This document shows, piece after piece, positions 1-7,258 of a stretch of DNA of 64,000 nt (position 1 is its first letter; each line of letters begins with the position of its first letter). Under the pieces are notes generated by a model. The model searched no databases, was not told where the DNA came from, and worked only from the letters and a program-made list of their open reading frames with translations. Source of the DNA: DASUBV01 sp035532295. GTDB taxonomy: Bacteria; Actinomycetota; Actinomycetes; Streptosporangiales; Streptosporangiaceae. Position numbers and translations under genes: made by a program. Where the stretch lies: positions 1-64,000 of the forward strand of contig DATKRH010000292.1 in NCBI GenBank assembly GCA_035532295.1, in the 5' to 3' direction.

Positions 1-30
1 CCGCCTCCTCTGACGCCGCCTCCTCTGACG
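1..30. repeat. Two tandem copies of a 15-bp unit
   Basis: Positions 1-15 and 16-30 are identical copies of ccgcctcctctgacg. They lie 18 bp beyond the stop of the flavin reductase-like gene. The window edge prevents telling whether the array continues. It resembles the other short tandem duplications of this window (7510, 20498, 33182, 38873, 57514). Confidence 0.85.
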
Positions 31-47
31 GCCGGACTCCGGCGCGA

Positions 48-557
48 TCAGGCGAACGCCGGATACCCGCCGCGGAACCGGACGAGCGGAGCGCCGGCCT
101 CGGCCACGTAGGAGACGCCTAGCACAGCGGCGACCACCAGCAGGTGATCCCCGGCCGGGACTCGCTGGGTCACCGCGCATTCCAGCGCCGCCAGGCCGCC
201 GTCGGCGATCAGCGCGCCGGACAGCTCGCCGCGGTGATGCGCCGTCCCATCCAGGAGCAGCCGGGCACCTGGCCGTCCGGCGGCGGCGAACCGGCCCGCC
301 AGCGCCCGCTGCCCGGCCGACAGCAGCGTCAGCGCGAAGAGGTCCAGCCGGCTGAGCACCTGCGCCGGGTAGGAATCGGAGATCAGCGAGACGAGGATCA
401 GCGGGGGATCGGCGCAGACCGGGCAGAACGCGCTGACCGTGGTGCCGATATCGTCACGCCCGTCGGCCACGGTGAGCAGCGTGACACCCGCCGCCCACGC
501 GCTGAGCGCCTCGGCGAGGTGGGCGGTGCCGCCCGGTGGCGGTGCCGGCTCCGTCAC
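48..557 (-). CDS. Flavin reductase-like (FMN-binding split barrel) protein
   Basis: A 169-residue protein with the size and pattern of the small-component flavin reductase family, which reduces FMN or FAD with NAD(P)H and supplies it to partner monooxygenases, or reduces substrates directly. Seen: an N-terminal ASWAAGVTLLTV-like strand (here AWAAGVTLLTVAD), then GTTVSAFCPVCADPPLILVSL, which matches the family's flavin-contacting GxTxSxFxxxxxxPPL block, and a C-terminal strand ending RFRGGYPAF. The start is GTG at 557; its first bases overlap the TGA of sppA (GTGA), so it is translationally coupled to that gene. The substrate or partner oxygenase cannot be told from sequence; the P450 3 kb away is divergent and is not an obvious partner. 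Confidence 0.75.
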   Translation of the reverse strand: MTEPAPPPGGTAHLAEALSAWAAGVTLLTVADGRDDIGTTVSAFCPVCADPPLILVSLISDSYPAQVLSRLDLFALTLLSAGQRALAGRFAAAGRPGARLLLDGTAHHRGELSGALIADGGLAALECAVTQRVPAGDHLLVVAAVLGVSYVAEAGAPLVRFRGGYPAFA

Positions 558-2275
558 TCAAATGTCCAGCTGCCGGGCAGGACCAGGGGACCGTGCGGCG
601 AGAGGCCGGCGCGTGCCGCCAGCCGCCAGGCCGGGCCCCAGCTCTCCACTAGCAGGTTCGGGGCCAGCAGGCCCGCCGCCGCGGCGCCCCGGCTCTCGCT
701 GGAGGCGGCCGGCCGCAGCCGGTCGACGGGATGTACGCGCGGGTAGGCGCGCAGCGGTGCGGTCGCCGGCAGGCCGGCCCGGCCGCGCGCCACGGCCGCG
801 GCGCGATCTAGCCCGCCGAGCTCGTCTACCAGCCCGTTGGCCAGCGCGTCGGCCCCGGTCCAGACCCGGCCCCTGGCCAGCTCGTGCACCCGCTCGGCGG
901 TCATGCCCCGGCCGTCGGCGACCTTGCCGGTGAAGTCGGCGTAGATGTGATCGAGCCAGTCGTTGACCAGCATCCACTCGTCCTCGCTGAACGGCCGGAG
1001 CTGGGAGAACATCGCCGAGTGGGCCCCCTGGGCGATGGAGTCGCTGGTGACGCCGGCCCGGCCGAGCGCCTCGCCGAGCACGGCCTTGCCGGACAGCACG
1101 CCGATCGAGCCGGTCACCGTGCCGGGCTGGGCCACGATCGCGTCGGCGGCCATCGAGATGAAGTAACCGCCCGAGGCCGCCACGTCGCCCATGGACACCA
1201 CGACCGGCTTACCGGCCGCCCGGGCCCGGACGACCTCACGCCAGATCGTGTCCGAGGCCACGTAGGACCCGCCGGGGCTGTTCACGCGCAGGACGATGGC
1301 GCGCGCCTGGTCATCGGCGGTGGCCGAGCGGATGGCGGCCGCGATGGTGTCCGAGCCCATGGCCCCGCCCGACAGTGGCCCGCGGCCGCTGCGACCGCGC
1401 CGGATCGGCCCGGTGGCATGGATCAGGGCCACCACGGGCTCGTGCCAGGCGGGTAGCTTGCGGGCCCGCTCGGCCAGCGCGCGCGAGCGCTGGTAGCGAC
1501 CCAGGTAGTGCAGGATGGCGTCCGGGCCGGCCTGCTGGCGGACGCTCGCGTAGACCTCGTCCCGGTAGCCGAGCGAGTCGACCAGGCCCGCGTCCAGCGC
1601 CTGGGTCGCCAGAAAGGGCCCGCGGTCGATGAGCTGGCCGACCTGCTCGCGGGTCAGCCGCCGGCGCTCGGCGATGGCGCCAGCCAGCTGCTCGGTCACC
1701 GAGGCGGTCAGGCGCTCGGTCTCCTCCCGGGCCGGGCCGGAGAAGCCGTGCTCGGTCAGCTGCTCGGCCGCGCTCTTGTACTCGTGCCGCTTAGCGACCT
1801 GGAAGTCGGCGCCGAGCTTGTCGAGCGCCCCGCGCAGGAACACTCGCTCGACGGCGATGCCAGTCAGGCCGAGGTCGCCGGATGGCTGCAGGGAGATGGT
1901 GTCGAACGCCGTCGCGAGGTAGTACGACACGTTGCCGGCCGAGAACTCCCCGAACGACTCCGCCCAGGCCACCGCGGGCTTCCCGGCGTCGCTGAGCTCG
2001 CGGATGGCGCGGCGCAGCTCCTGCACCACGGCCAGTCCGATGGGCCGGCCGCCCACCTTGGCCACCAGGGCGCGCACCCGGTCATCGGTGCGGGCGCGGC
2101 GCAGGCCGTCCAGCACGTCGCTCAGGACGAGCCGGTGCCGGGCCAGCACGGCCGACACCGGGTCGGCGGGCCGCGTCTCGGCGATCCCGTCCGTGAGGTC
2201 AAGTTCCAGGATCAGCGGTGCGGTCCGCTGCTGGCGCAGTTTCGCAAGGCGGGCGGCGATCGTCGGCTCTGGCAT
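554..2275 (-). CDS. sppA: Signal peptide peptidase SppA, 67-kDa (tandem-domain) type
   Basis: A 573-residue protease of the S49 family, which cleaves remnant signal peptides with a Ser/Lys dyad. Two tandem crotonase-like domains are visible, roughly residues 20-270 and 280-540, as in E. coli SppA. The N-terminal half carries the likely general-base lysine in AKRHEYKSAAE; the C-terminal half carries the nucleophile serine in GDVAASGGYFIS, followed by TVTGSIGVLSG. Unlike E. coli SppA, I see no clear N-terminal membrane anchor (the protein begins MPEPTIAARLAKLRQQ), so it may be cytoplasmic or peripherally attached. The ATG at 2275 lies 6 nt after a TAGCCT -10 box, which fits leaderless initiation. 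The flavin reductase-like gene follows with a 4-nt overlap. Confidence 0.9.
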   Translation of the reverse strand: MPEPTIAARLAKLRQQRTAPLILELDLTDGIAETRPADPVSAVLARHRLVLSDVLDGLRRARTDDRVRALVAKVGGRPIGLAVVQELRRAIRELSDAGKPAVAWAESFGEFSAGNVSYYLATAFDTISLQPSGDLGLTGIAVERVFLRGALDKLGADFQVAKRHEYKSAAEQLTEHGFSGPAREETERLTASVTEQLAGAIAERRRLTREQVGQLIDRGPFLATQALDAGLVDSLGYRDEVYASVRQQAGPDAILHYLGRYQRSRALAERARKLPAWHEPVVALIHATGPIRRGRSGRGPLSGGAMGSDTIAAAIRSATADDQARAIVLRVNSPGGSYVASDTIWREVVRARAAGKPVVVSMGDVAASGGYFISMAADAIVAQPGTVTGSIGVLSGKAVLGEALGRAGVTSDSIAQGAHSAMFSQLRPFSEDEWMLVNDWLDHIYADFTGKVADGRGMTAERVHELARGRVWTGADALANGLVDELGGLDRAAAVARGRAGLPATAPLRAYPRVHPVDRLRPAASSESRGAAAAGLLAPNLLVESWGPAWRLAARAGLSPHGPLVLPGSWTFE

Positions 2276-2299
2276 GCACTCAGGCTATCGTCGGCGTCG
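2276..2299. promoter_or_regulatory. Divergent promoter with overlapping -10 boxes (sppA / NUDIX gene)
   Basis: The 24-bp gap between two divergent start codons holds a minus-strand TAGCCT (plus-strand 2282-2287) 6 nt before the sppA ATG, and a plus-strand TATCGT (2286-2291) 8 nt before the NUDIX ATG. The two hexamers share the TA dinucleotide at 2286-2287. Both genes would be transcribed without leaders. This is read from sequence; no transcription start data are available. Confidence 0.5.
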
Positions 2300-3229
2300 A
2301 TGGCAAGTCGCGATGGGAACGGCTGGGTTAACTGCGCTCTGGGTCACCGGCACTGGGGCAAGTACGGCGCGGCCGGGCTGCTGGCCTACGCCGGCGGCCC
2401 GGATGATCCCCGTGGCCCCGTCGACCCGGGTGCCACGGCGATCCTGCTGCAGCGCCGGGTCGGCTGGAGCCATCACGGCGGCACCTGGGGCCTGCCGGGC
2501 GGGGCAGCCGACAGCCACGAGTCCCCGGTGGAGGCGGCGCTGCGCGAGGCCGTCGAGGAGTGCGCGGTCCCGCCCGATGCCCTGGTGGTGCGCGGAATCT
2601 ACGCCGATGACCACGGCGGCTGGGCCTACCACACGGTCCTCGCCAGCGCCGTGGCCCCATTCGAGGCGTACCCGGCCAGCGAGGAGACCGACGACGTGGC
2701 CTGGGTGGCAGCGGCTGCCGCGGCCGACCTGGAGCTGCATCCGGGACTGGCCGCGCACTGGGCCGAGCTGCGCGAGGGCCTGCGGCCGCTGGCCGTCATC
2801 GTGGATGCCGCCAACGTGGTCGGCTCCCGGCCAGACGGCTGGTGGCGGGACCGGGCGGGCGCCGCCCGCCGGCTCGTCACGGGCGTGGCGGCGCTGGCGG
2901 CCCGCGGCGTGACCGACTTCCCGGCCGGGCTGCGACTGCCGGCGCCGGCTCGCTGGTTTCCCGAGTTCGTCGTGGTGCTCGAGGGCCAGGCGCGGGGCGC
3001 CGCCGACGCCGCGGGCGCGGCGGGCGCCGGCGCCGGCGCGGAACGGCTGCGCATTGTCTGCGCGCCGGGTTCCGGGGACGACACGATCGCCGAGCAGGCT
3101 GGAGCGACGGCGGGGCAGCGCCGGCTCGTGGTCACCGCCGACCGGGAGCTGCGGTCCCGGTGCGAGGTCGCCGGGGCGCTGGTGACCGGCCCGCGCTGGC
3201 TGACCGACCTGCTGGACGAATCGCGATGA
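2300..3229 (+). CDS. NUDIX hydrolase fused to a NYN/PIN-like domain
   Basis: A 309-residue two-part protein. Residues about 20-155 form a NUDIX domain: the box starts at GGAADSHESPVEAAL and continues REAVEECAV, close to GX5EX7REUXEEXGU with the last Gly replaced by Ala; these glutamates bind Mg2+ and hydrolyse nucleoside diphosphate-linked substrates. From about residue 160 the chain begins LAVIVDAANVVG and ends VTADRELRSRC...GALVTGPRW, the pattern of a NYN/PIN-type metal nuclease fold with conserved Asp residues. Similar fusions occur in other actinobacteria; the substrate is unknown. The ATG at 2300 was preferred over upstream in-frame codons because those lie inside sppA and because a -10-like TATCGT ends 8 nt before it. 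Its TGA overlaps the ATG of the P450 gene. Confidence 0.75.
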   Translation: MASRDGNGWVNCALGHRHWGKYGAAGLLAYAGGPDDPRGPVDPGATAILLQRRVGWSHHGGTWGLPGGAADSHESPVEAALREAVEECAVPPDALVVRGIYADDHGGWAYHTVLASAVAPFEAYPASEETDDVAWVAAAAAADLELHPGLAAHWAELREGLRPLAVIVDAANVVGSRPDGWWRDRAGAARRLVTGVAALAARGVTDFPAGLRLPAPARWFPEFVVVLEGQARGAADAAGAAGAGAGAERLRIVCAPGSGDDTIAEQAGATAGQRRLVVTADRELRSRCEVAGALVTGPRWLTDLLDESR

Positions 3230-4473
3230 CGGCGCCGCCGGGCACAGGCTTTCCGCTCGGGGCCGCCGTGACGATCGCGGAGCTGACCGACGACCCGCAC
3301 CCGGTGCTGCGCGGGCTCCGCGCGGCCGAGCCCGTTTCCTGGCTGCCCGTCCTCGGCGGCTGGCTGGTGACCCGGCGCGATCTCGCTGAGCAGGTGCTGC
3401 GCGATGCTCGCGGGTTCACCGTCGATGATCCGCGGTTCACCACGGCCCGGGTGGTCGGGCCCAGCATGCTCTCGCTGGACGGGCCCGAGCACCGCCGGCA
3501 CCGCGACCCGTTCGCCCGCGCGCTGCGGCGCGGCGACGTTAGCTCGAGGCTGGCCGCGTTCACGGCGAATGAGGCGGCGCGCCTAGTCGCCGGGCTGGCG
3601 CCCGACGGCGCGGCCGAGCTGCGCCGCGGGCTGGCCGGACCGCTGGCGGTGGCGGTCATGGGCGAGGTCCTCGGCCTGCGCGACACCGACCCGGCCACCC
3701 TGCTGTCCTGGTACGACGCGATCGTGGCGGGCGTCTCCGCGCTGACGGCGGCCGGCGGCGACGGTCGTCAGCGCGGAGCGGGCGAGTCCGGCCCGGCGGC
3801 CGGCCCGCGGGTGCCGCCGGCCGCCGCTGCCGCGTTCGGCGACCTGCGGGCGTCGCTCGAAGCTGCCATCAGCGAGCCGCGGGCGTCCTCGCTGCTCGCC
3901 GTCGCGGCGGCCACGGCCGGGCTGAGCGTCAGCGAGATCGTGTCGAACGCCGCCGTCATGCTGTTCGGCGGCATCGAGACGACCGAGGGCATGATCTGTA
4001 ACGCGGTCCTGCACCTGCTCGGTGACCCGGCTCAGGCCGCCGCGGTGCTGGCCGACCGGGCACTGCTCGACGGTGCCGTCGATGAGTCGCTCCGGCTGGA
4101 GCCCGCCGCGGCGGTGGTGGACCGGTTCGCCACGGCCGATGCCCGGCTGGGCCCGGCGCGGATTCGCGCCGGCGACCTGATGGTCGTCTCGCTGGCGGGC
4201 GCCAACCGGGACCCGGCGTTCTTCCCCGGCCCGGACCGGTTCGACGTCCGGCGGCCGAACGCGCGGCAGAACCTGGGCTTCGCGCTGGGCCCGCACTTCT
4301 GCGTCGGCGCCCAGCTGGCCAGGCTGGAGACCAGCGCCGCGATCACGGCCCTGCTCGACCTGCTGCCCGGCCTGCGCCTGGATCCCGACCACCCCAGCAG
4401 CCCGCGCGGCCTGGTCTTCCGCAAGCCGCCGTCCCTGCACGTGCTCTGGAACCGGCCCGCTGAGTTATCCTGA
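3226..4473 (+). CDS. Cytochrome P450
   Basis: A 415-residue bacterial class I P450 monooxygenase, which inserts one oxygen atom using electrons from ferredoxin and its reductase. Seen: the I-helix oxygen-activation motif LFGGIETTEG, the K-helix ExxR as ESLRLEP, and the heme-thiolate loop FALGPHFCVGAQLARLE with the axial Cys. The BC-loop region contains MLSLDGPEHRRHR, typical of actinobacterial CYPs. A low-complexity insert rich in Gly, Ala and Pro near residues 180-205 is unusual. Translation is coupled to the NUDIX gene by an ATGA overlap. No ferredoxin gene lies nearby, so redox partners must come from elsewhere. The substrate cannot be inferred. Confidence 0.93.
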   Translation: MTAPPGTGFPLGAAVTIAELTDDPHPVLRGLRAAEPVSWLPVLGGWLVTRRDLAEQVLRDARGFTVDDPRFTTARVVGPSMLSLDGPEHRRHRDPFARALRRGDVSSRLAAFTANEAARLVAGLAPDGAAELRRGLAGPLAVAVMGEVLGLRDTDPATLLSWYDAIVAGVSALTAAGGDGRQRGAGESGPAAGPRVPPAAAAAFGDLRASLEAAISEPRASSLLAVAAATAGLSVSEIVSNAAVMLFGGIETTEGMICNAVLHLLGDPAQAAAVLADRALLDGAVDESLRLEPAAAVVDRFATADARLGPARIRAGDLMVVSLAGANRDPAFFPGPDRFDVRRPNARQNLGFALGPHFCVGAQLARLETSAAITALLDLLPGLRLDPDHPSSPRGLVFRKPPSLHVLWNRPAELS

Positions 4474-4508
4474 AGCCTTTTGGGGGTGATAGCCCCCAAA
4501 AGGCTTCA
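4471..4508. terminator. Strong stem-loop between convergent genes
   Basis: A perfect 16-bp inverted repeat, arms 4471-4486 and 4493-4508, with a 6-nt loop. The left arm begins with the TGA stop of the P450 gene, so the stop codon itself is in the stem. The stem contains a TTTT/AAAA block but no U-run follows it. It can act in both directions, for the P450 on the plus strand and for the small membrane protein gene that runs toward it. Confidence 0.8.
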
Positions 4509-4660
4509 AGATCTTCGGCTGTGTCCGGTCAGGCGACCTGGACAGCGGCGGGGCGCCGTGGCATCGTGATCCGGCGCCTGCCCGCGCAGTTCCTCGTCCA
4601 TGGCCGCTCCCGTCGCCCCGTCCTCTGCTTGGGACGGTAACGCGGCCTGCCCCGGCGGCG

Positions 4661-4966
4661 TCAGAGCTTGCTGGCAATCCCGATGATGACCACCGCGATC
4701 GCCACGAGCACGACCAGGCCGAGCACCAGGCGTGCGGCCACGGTCCCGCCGCCTGCCTTGCGCCGTCCCGCTGCGGTGTACGGGTCGGCCGTCGTGTACC
4801 CGCCGGCCTCACCCGTCCCGCCCTGGCTGGTATGACCGTGACCGGCTGCCCGGCTATGCCCGCTGGCGCTATGCCCGCTGGCGCTATGCCCGCCGTGGCC
4901 GCCCCCGCTAAAGCCTCCGCCCCCGCCATGCCCGCCCCCGCCGCCTCCGCCGCCATCTCCGTGCAT
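4661..4966 (-). CDS. Gly/His-rich small protein with a C-terminal membrane anchor
   Basis: A 101-residue protein I do not recognise. Residues 5-50 are almost only Gly, His, Ser and Ala, including GHSASGHSASGHS. Residues about 60-78 hold a short Arg/Lys-containing stretch, and the last 23 residues (VLGLVVLVAIAVVIIGIASKL) are a clear transmembrane helix, giving a tail-anchored layout with the His-rich part on the other side. His/Gly-rich segments often bind Ni, Zn or Cu, but that is inference. The corresponding DNA carries 15-bp repeats at 4854-4898. The minus-strand frame was preferred over overlapping frames because only it yields a sensible membrane helix. Confidence 0.5.
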   Translation of the reverse strand: MHGDGGGGGGGGHGGGGGFSGGGHGGHSASGHSASGHSRAAGHGHTSQGGTGEAGGYTTADPYTAAGRRKAGGGTVAARLVLGLVVLVAIAVVIIGIASKL

Positions 4967-5088
4967 GGATCGCTCCGTATTCGAGTCGTCGCGTTCCCGG
5001 CATCTGCGCGATCACGTTCCGCAGCGCTGGCCCGGGGATAGTCCCATCATGGCCGCCGCCCGGCTTGCTGGCTACGGCCCTGGCGCGG

Positions 5089-5508
5089 TCAGGAGTCGGT
5101 CGGCAAGATCGTGAATGCCTCGGCGTGCAGCGGCTTGATCGCGCGGAAGTGACGCTCGTCGAAGGTCAGCAGCCGGGTGGTCTGGTACCGGGCCGCCAGG
5201 ACGACGATCGAGGCGTCGGCCAGGCCAATGCGCATGTCCGCGTGGCGCTCGGCCACGGCAGCGGCCTGGCCGACGTCAACCCGGTTGAAACTCGCCAGTT
5301 CGAAGACGCCTCCGGCTACCTCCTGGAGCAATTGCAGTTCGGCCTTTACGCCTGCCCTGGTAAGAAGCATGTAGTCAAGCTCGGCGAGCACGAAAGGCGA
5401 AAGGACCACCGGTCCGGGATCGTCTTCGTAGGCGGTCCGTGCTTGCCAGTACTTGTCGGCGTCAACCCCGAAGGCGGCGAGCAGGCCGCTTGTGTCAGCG
5501 ATGATCAC
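5089..5508 (-). CDS. VapC-like PIN-domain toxin (system 1)
   Basis: A 139-residue PIN-domain ribonuclease of the type II toxin VapC family. Acidic metal ligands are visible in IIADTSGLLAAF (D near the N terminus), LAELDYML, and GLADASIVVLAARY...LLTFDERHF. VapC toxins cleave tRNA or rRNA when released from their antitoxin; the target here is unknown. The start is taken as GTG at 5508, overlapping the antitoxin TGA (GTGA). This gives the conserved strand right at the N terminus, whereas the longer reading frame adds 39 low-quality residues that lie inside the antitoxin gene. It is cotranscribed with the upstream RHH antitoxin. Confidence 0.88.
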   Translation of the reverse strand: MIIADTSGLLAAFGVDADKYWQARTAYEDDPGPVVLSPFVLAELDYMLLTRAGVKAELQLLQEVAGGVFELASFNRVDVGQAAAVAERHADMRIGLADASIVVLAARYQTTRLLTFDERHFRAIKPLHAEAFTILPTDS

Positions 5509-5741
5509 TGCTGGCCGAACCCCTCGGCCAGGATCTCGTCGACCTTGTAGGGCAGGTCGGGGTCGCCGAAATTGATGCTGCCCAGCATGCTCGTTCGCGG
5601 CCGGGGCAGCAGTCCCTCCAGCCACTGCTCCAGCGCACTGCGGATGATGCGTGCCTCTGACTCGCCGGAGACTCGGGACGCTTGCGCCAGGCGCTCCTTG
5701 AGGTCATCCGGCAGGTAAACCGATGTCTTCACCATACGCAT
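5505..5741 (-). CDS. Ribbon-helix-helix antitoxin (system 1)
   Basis: A 78-residue RHH-family antitoxin. The N-terminal strand and helices read MVKTSVYLPDDLKERLAQAS followed by GESEARIIRSALEQWLEG, the typical Arc/CopG-like DNA-binding fold. The C-terminal third (after residue 45) would wrap the VapC toxin. Two starts are possible: ATG at 5741 (MRMVKTS) or ATG at 5735 (MVKTS); the second matches how the family usually begins and lies 6 nt after a TACCCT that could be a -10 box, while an AAGG precedes the first. Such antitoxins repress their own promoter; inverted repeats lie directly upstream (5740-5781). Confidence 0.85.
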   Translation of the reverse strand: MRMVKTSVYLPDDLKERLAQASRVSGESEARIIRSALEQWLEGLLPRPRTSMLGSINFGDPDLPYKVDEILAEGFGQQ

Positions 5742-5781
5742 AGGGTACCTTACTCAACCCTATATCTGCAAAATGCAGATA
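5740..5781. promoter_or_regulatory. Candidate operator of toxin-antitoxin system 1
   Basis: Two abutting inverted repeats upstream of the antitoxin. The first has arms atagggt (5740-5746) and accctat (5757-5763), 10 bp apart. The second has arms tatctgca (5763-5770) and tgcagata (5774-5781), 3 bp apart. They share base 5763. RHH antitoxins bind such dyads cooperatively, which fits autorepression. The second dyad also lies upstream of the divergent metallophosphoesterase gene and could affect both. Confidence 0.6.
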
Positions 5782-5856
5782 GCCTGGAGCACGAGTCGCG
5801 GCGCCGCGCGGGCGGCCGGTGCGTGGTGCGGCCGGTGCGCCCGGCAGGATGGTGGG

Positions 5857-6348
5857 GTGCAGGTGGTGGTCTTGTCCGATACGCACGCGCCGCGGCGGTG
5901 GAAATCGTGCCCGCCCGCGGTCGCCGCGCGGCTGCGCGGGACCGACCTGATCCTGCATGCCGGAGACGTCTGCACCGCCGCCGTACTGGATGAGCTGAGC
6001 AACTACGCGCCGGTCCGGGTGGTTGCCGGCAATAACGATGGCCCCGACGTCGCGGCTTGGGGCGCGCCGCCGGTCATGGAACTCGATCTCGCCGGGGTGC
6101 CGGTGGCGATGATCCACGACAGCGGTGCCCGGCCTGGCCGCCTGGCCCGGCTGCGCCGACAGTTCCCGGCCGCCCGGCTGGTGGTGTTCGGCCACTCGCA
6201 CATCCCGCTGACCGAGTCCGACGGCGGCGTGCGGATCTTCAACCCGGGCTCGCCTACCGACCGGCGCAGCCAGCCGCAGGGGACGATCGGCGTGCTGCGG
6301 ATCGAGGATGGACGGGTCCTCTCGGCCGGGATCGTGCCGGTGACCTAG
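5857..6348 (+). CDS. Metallophosphoesterase, YfcE/MJ0936 type
   Basis: A 163-residue calcineurin-like phosphodiesterase. The metal-binding motifs appear in order: LSDTHAP (DxH), LHAGDV (GD), VVAGNND (GNxD), IHDSG (H), and GHSHIPL (GHxH), with FNPGSPTDRR near the end. YfcE-type enzymes hydrolyse phosphodiesters, with the natural substrate usually unknown. The GTG at 5857 was chosen because the phosphatase strand VVVLSDTH begins there and GGCAGGA lies 7 nt upstream; the upstream in-frame ATG at 5773 would add 28 residues of unlikely composition and lies inside the operator of the toxin-antitoxin locus. The exporter gene follows after 4 bp. Confidence 0.85.
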   Translation: MQVVVLSDTHAPRRWKSCPPAVAARLRGTDLILHAGDVCTAAVLDELSNYAPVRVVAGNNDGPDVAAWGAPPVMELDLAGVPVAMIHDSGARPGRLARLRRQFPAARLVVFGHSHIPLTESDGGVRIFNPGSPTDRRSQPQGTIGVLRIEDGRVLSAGIVPVT

Positions 6349-6352
6349 GTCT

Positions 6353-7108
6353 GTGAGCACGCCAGTTGAACTAGTGGTTCTGCTCGGGGTCGGAATTCTG
6401 GCGGGCATCGTCAGCACAGTGGCGAGCCTGGCCTCCATCGTGTCCTACCCGGCGCTGCTGGCGCTGGGGCTGCCGCCGGTCAGCGCGAACGTGACCAACA
6501 CCGTGGCCCTGATGTTCACCGGACTCGGCGCGGCGGCCGGCTCGCGGCCGGAACTGGCCGGGCAGGGACGCCGGGTGCTCCGGCTCGGGCTGCTGACGGC
6601 CGCGGGTGGCGGCGTCGGCGCGGCGTTGCTCCTGCTGACCCCGTCCGCGACGTTCGAGTACGCGGCGCCCGTGCTGATCGCGGTGGGTTCCATCGTGATT
6701 CTCCGCCCGCCCGTCCCGGCGGCCGGGGCCGCCGTTACCGACCGGGAGCACGGGTGGCTCCCGCGGCTGGCGGTCTTCGCCGTCGCGATCTATATCGGAT
6801 ATTTCGGCGCGGCCGGTGGCATCCTGCTGCTCGCGGTGCTGATCCGCATGCTGCGGCAGTCGCTGGCCAGGACCAACGCCGTGAAGAACGTGATCTCGGG
6901 CCTGGCCAACGCCGTCGCCGGAATCGGGTTCGCCATCTTCGGGCCGGTCAGGTGGGCGGCGGTGGTGCCGCTGGCGGCGGGCTTCCTGATCGGCGGCTGG
7001 GCCGGCCCGTGGCTCGTGCGGCGGCTGCCCGCGCGCGGGCTCCGGGTCGTCGTCGGGATCTGCGGCCTGGCCCTGGCCATCCGGCTGGGCGTCAGCGCGT
7101 ACGGGTGA
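6353..7108 (+). CDS. TauE/SafE family membrane exporter
   Basis: A 251-residue polytopic membrane protein of the TauE/SafE (DUF81) family, implicated in export of sulfite or organosulfonates. About 7-8 membrane helices are visible. The two internally similar halves carry the family signature: NTVALMFTGLGAA in the first half, and NAVKNVISGLANAVAG followed by GFLIGGWAGPWLVRRLP in the second. It starts with GTG 4 bp after the phosphoesterase gene, so the two likely form one transcript. The transported compound cannot be deduced. Confidence 0.82.
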   Translation: MSTPVELVVLLGVGILAGIVSTVASLASIVSYPALLALGLPPVSANVTNTVALMFTGLGAAAGSRPELAGQGRRVLRLGLLTAAGGGVGAALLLLTPSATFEYAAPVLIAVGSIVILRPPVPAAGAAVTDREHGWLPRLAVFAVAIYIGYFGAAGGILLLAVLIRMLRQSLARTNAVKNVISGLANAVAGIGFAIFGPVRWAAVVPLAAGFLIGGWAGPWLVRRLPARGLRVVVGICGLALAIRLGVSAYG

Positions 7109-7116
7109 CCGGCGCT

Positions 7117-7258
7117 AGGCGGCCGGCGGGCGCACGGCGACCGCCTTGACGAAGGCCGACGGCCAGGGCATCGGCCCGGACGGGCTCGATCATGGCGATG
7201 AAGGTGTTGCGGGTGAGGCCCTCGACCAGGGGACATCGTTCGCCGGTGACCAGGACGG
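7117..7258 (-). pseudogene. Possible gene remnant downstream of glgB
   Basis: Downstream of glgB on the same strand, the minus-strand reading contains protein-like text (TGERCPLVEGLTRNTFIAMI, then EPVRADALAV) and, after an apparent one-base shift, FVKAVAVRPPAA ending in TAG at 7117. No start codon with a ribosome-binding site is seen. I do not recognise the family. It may be the tail of a decayed gene or chance reading of GC-rich sequence. Confidence 0.2.

Noticed and set aside
5089..5625. VapC toxin starting at 5625
   Set aside because: The added 39 residues lie in the antitoxin gene and are not VapC-like. GTG 5508, overlapping the antitoxin stop, gives the conserved N terminus.
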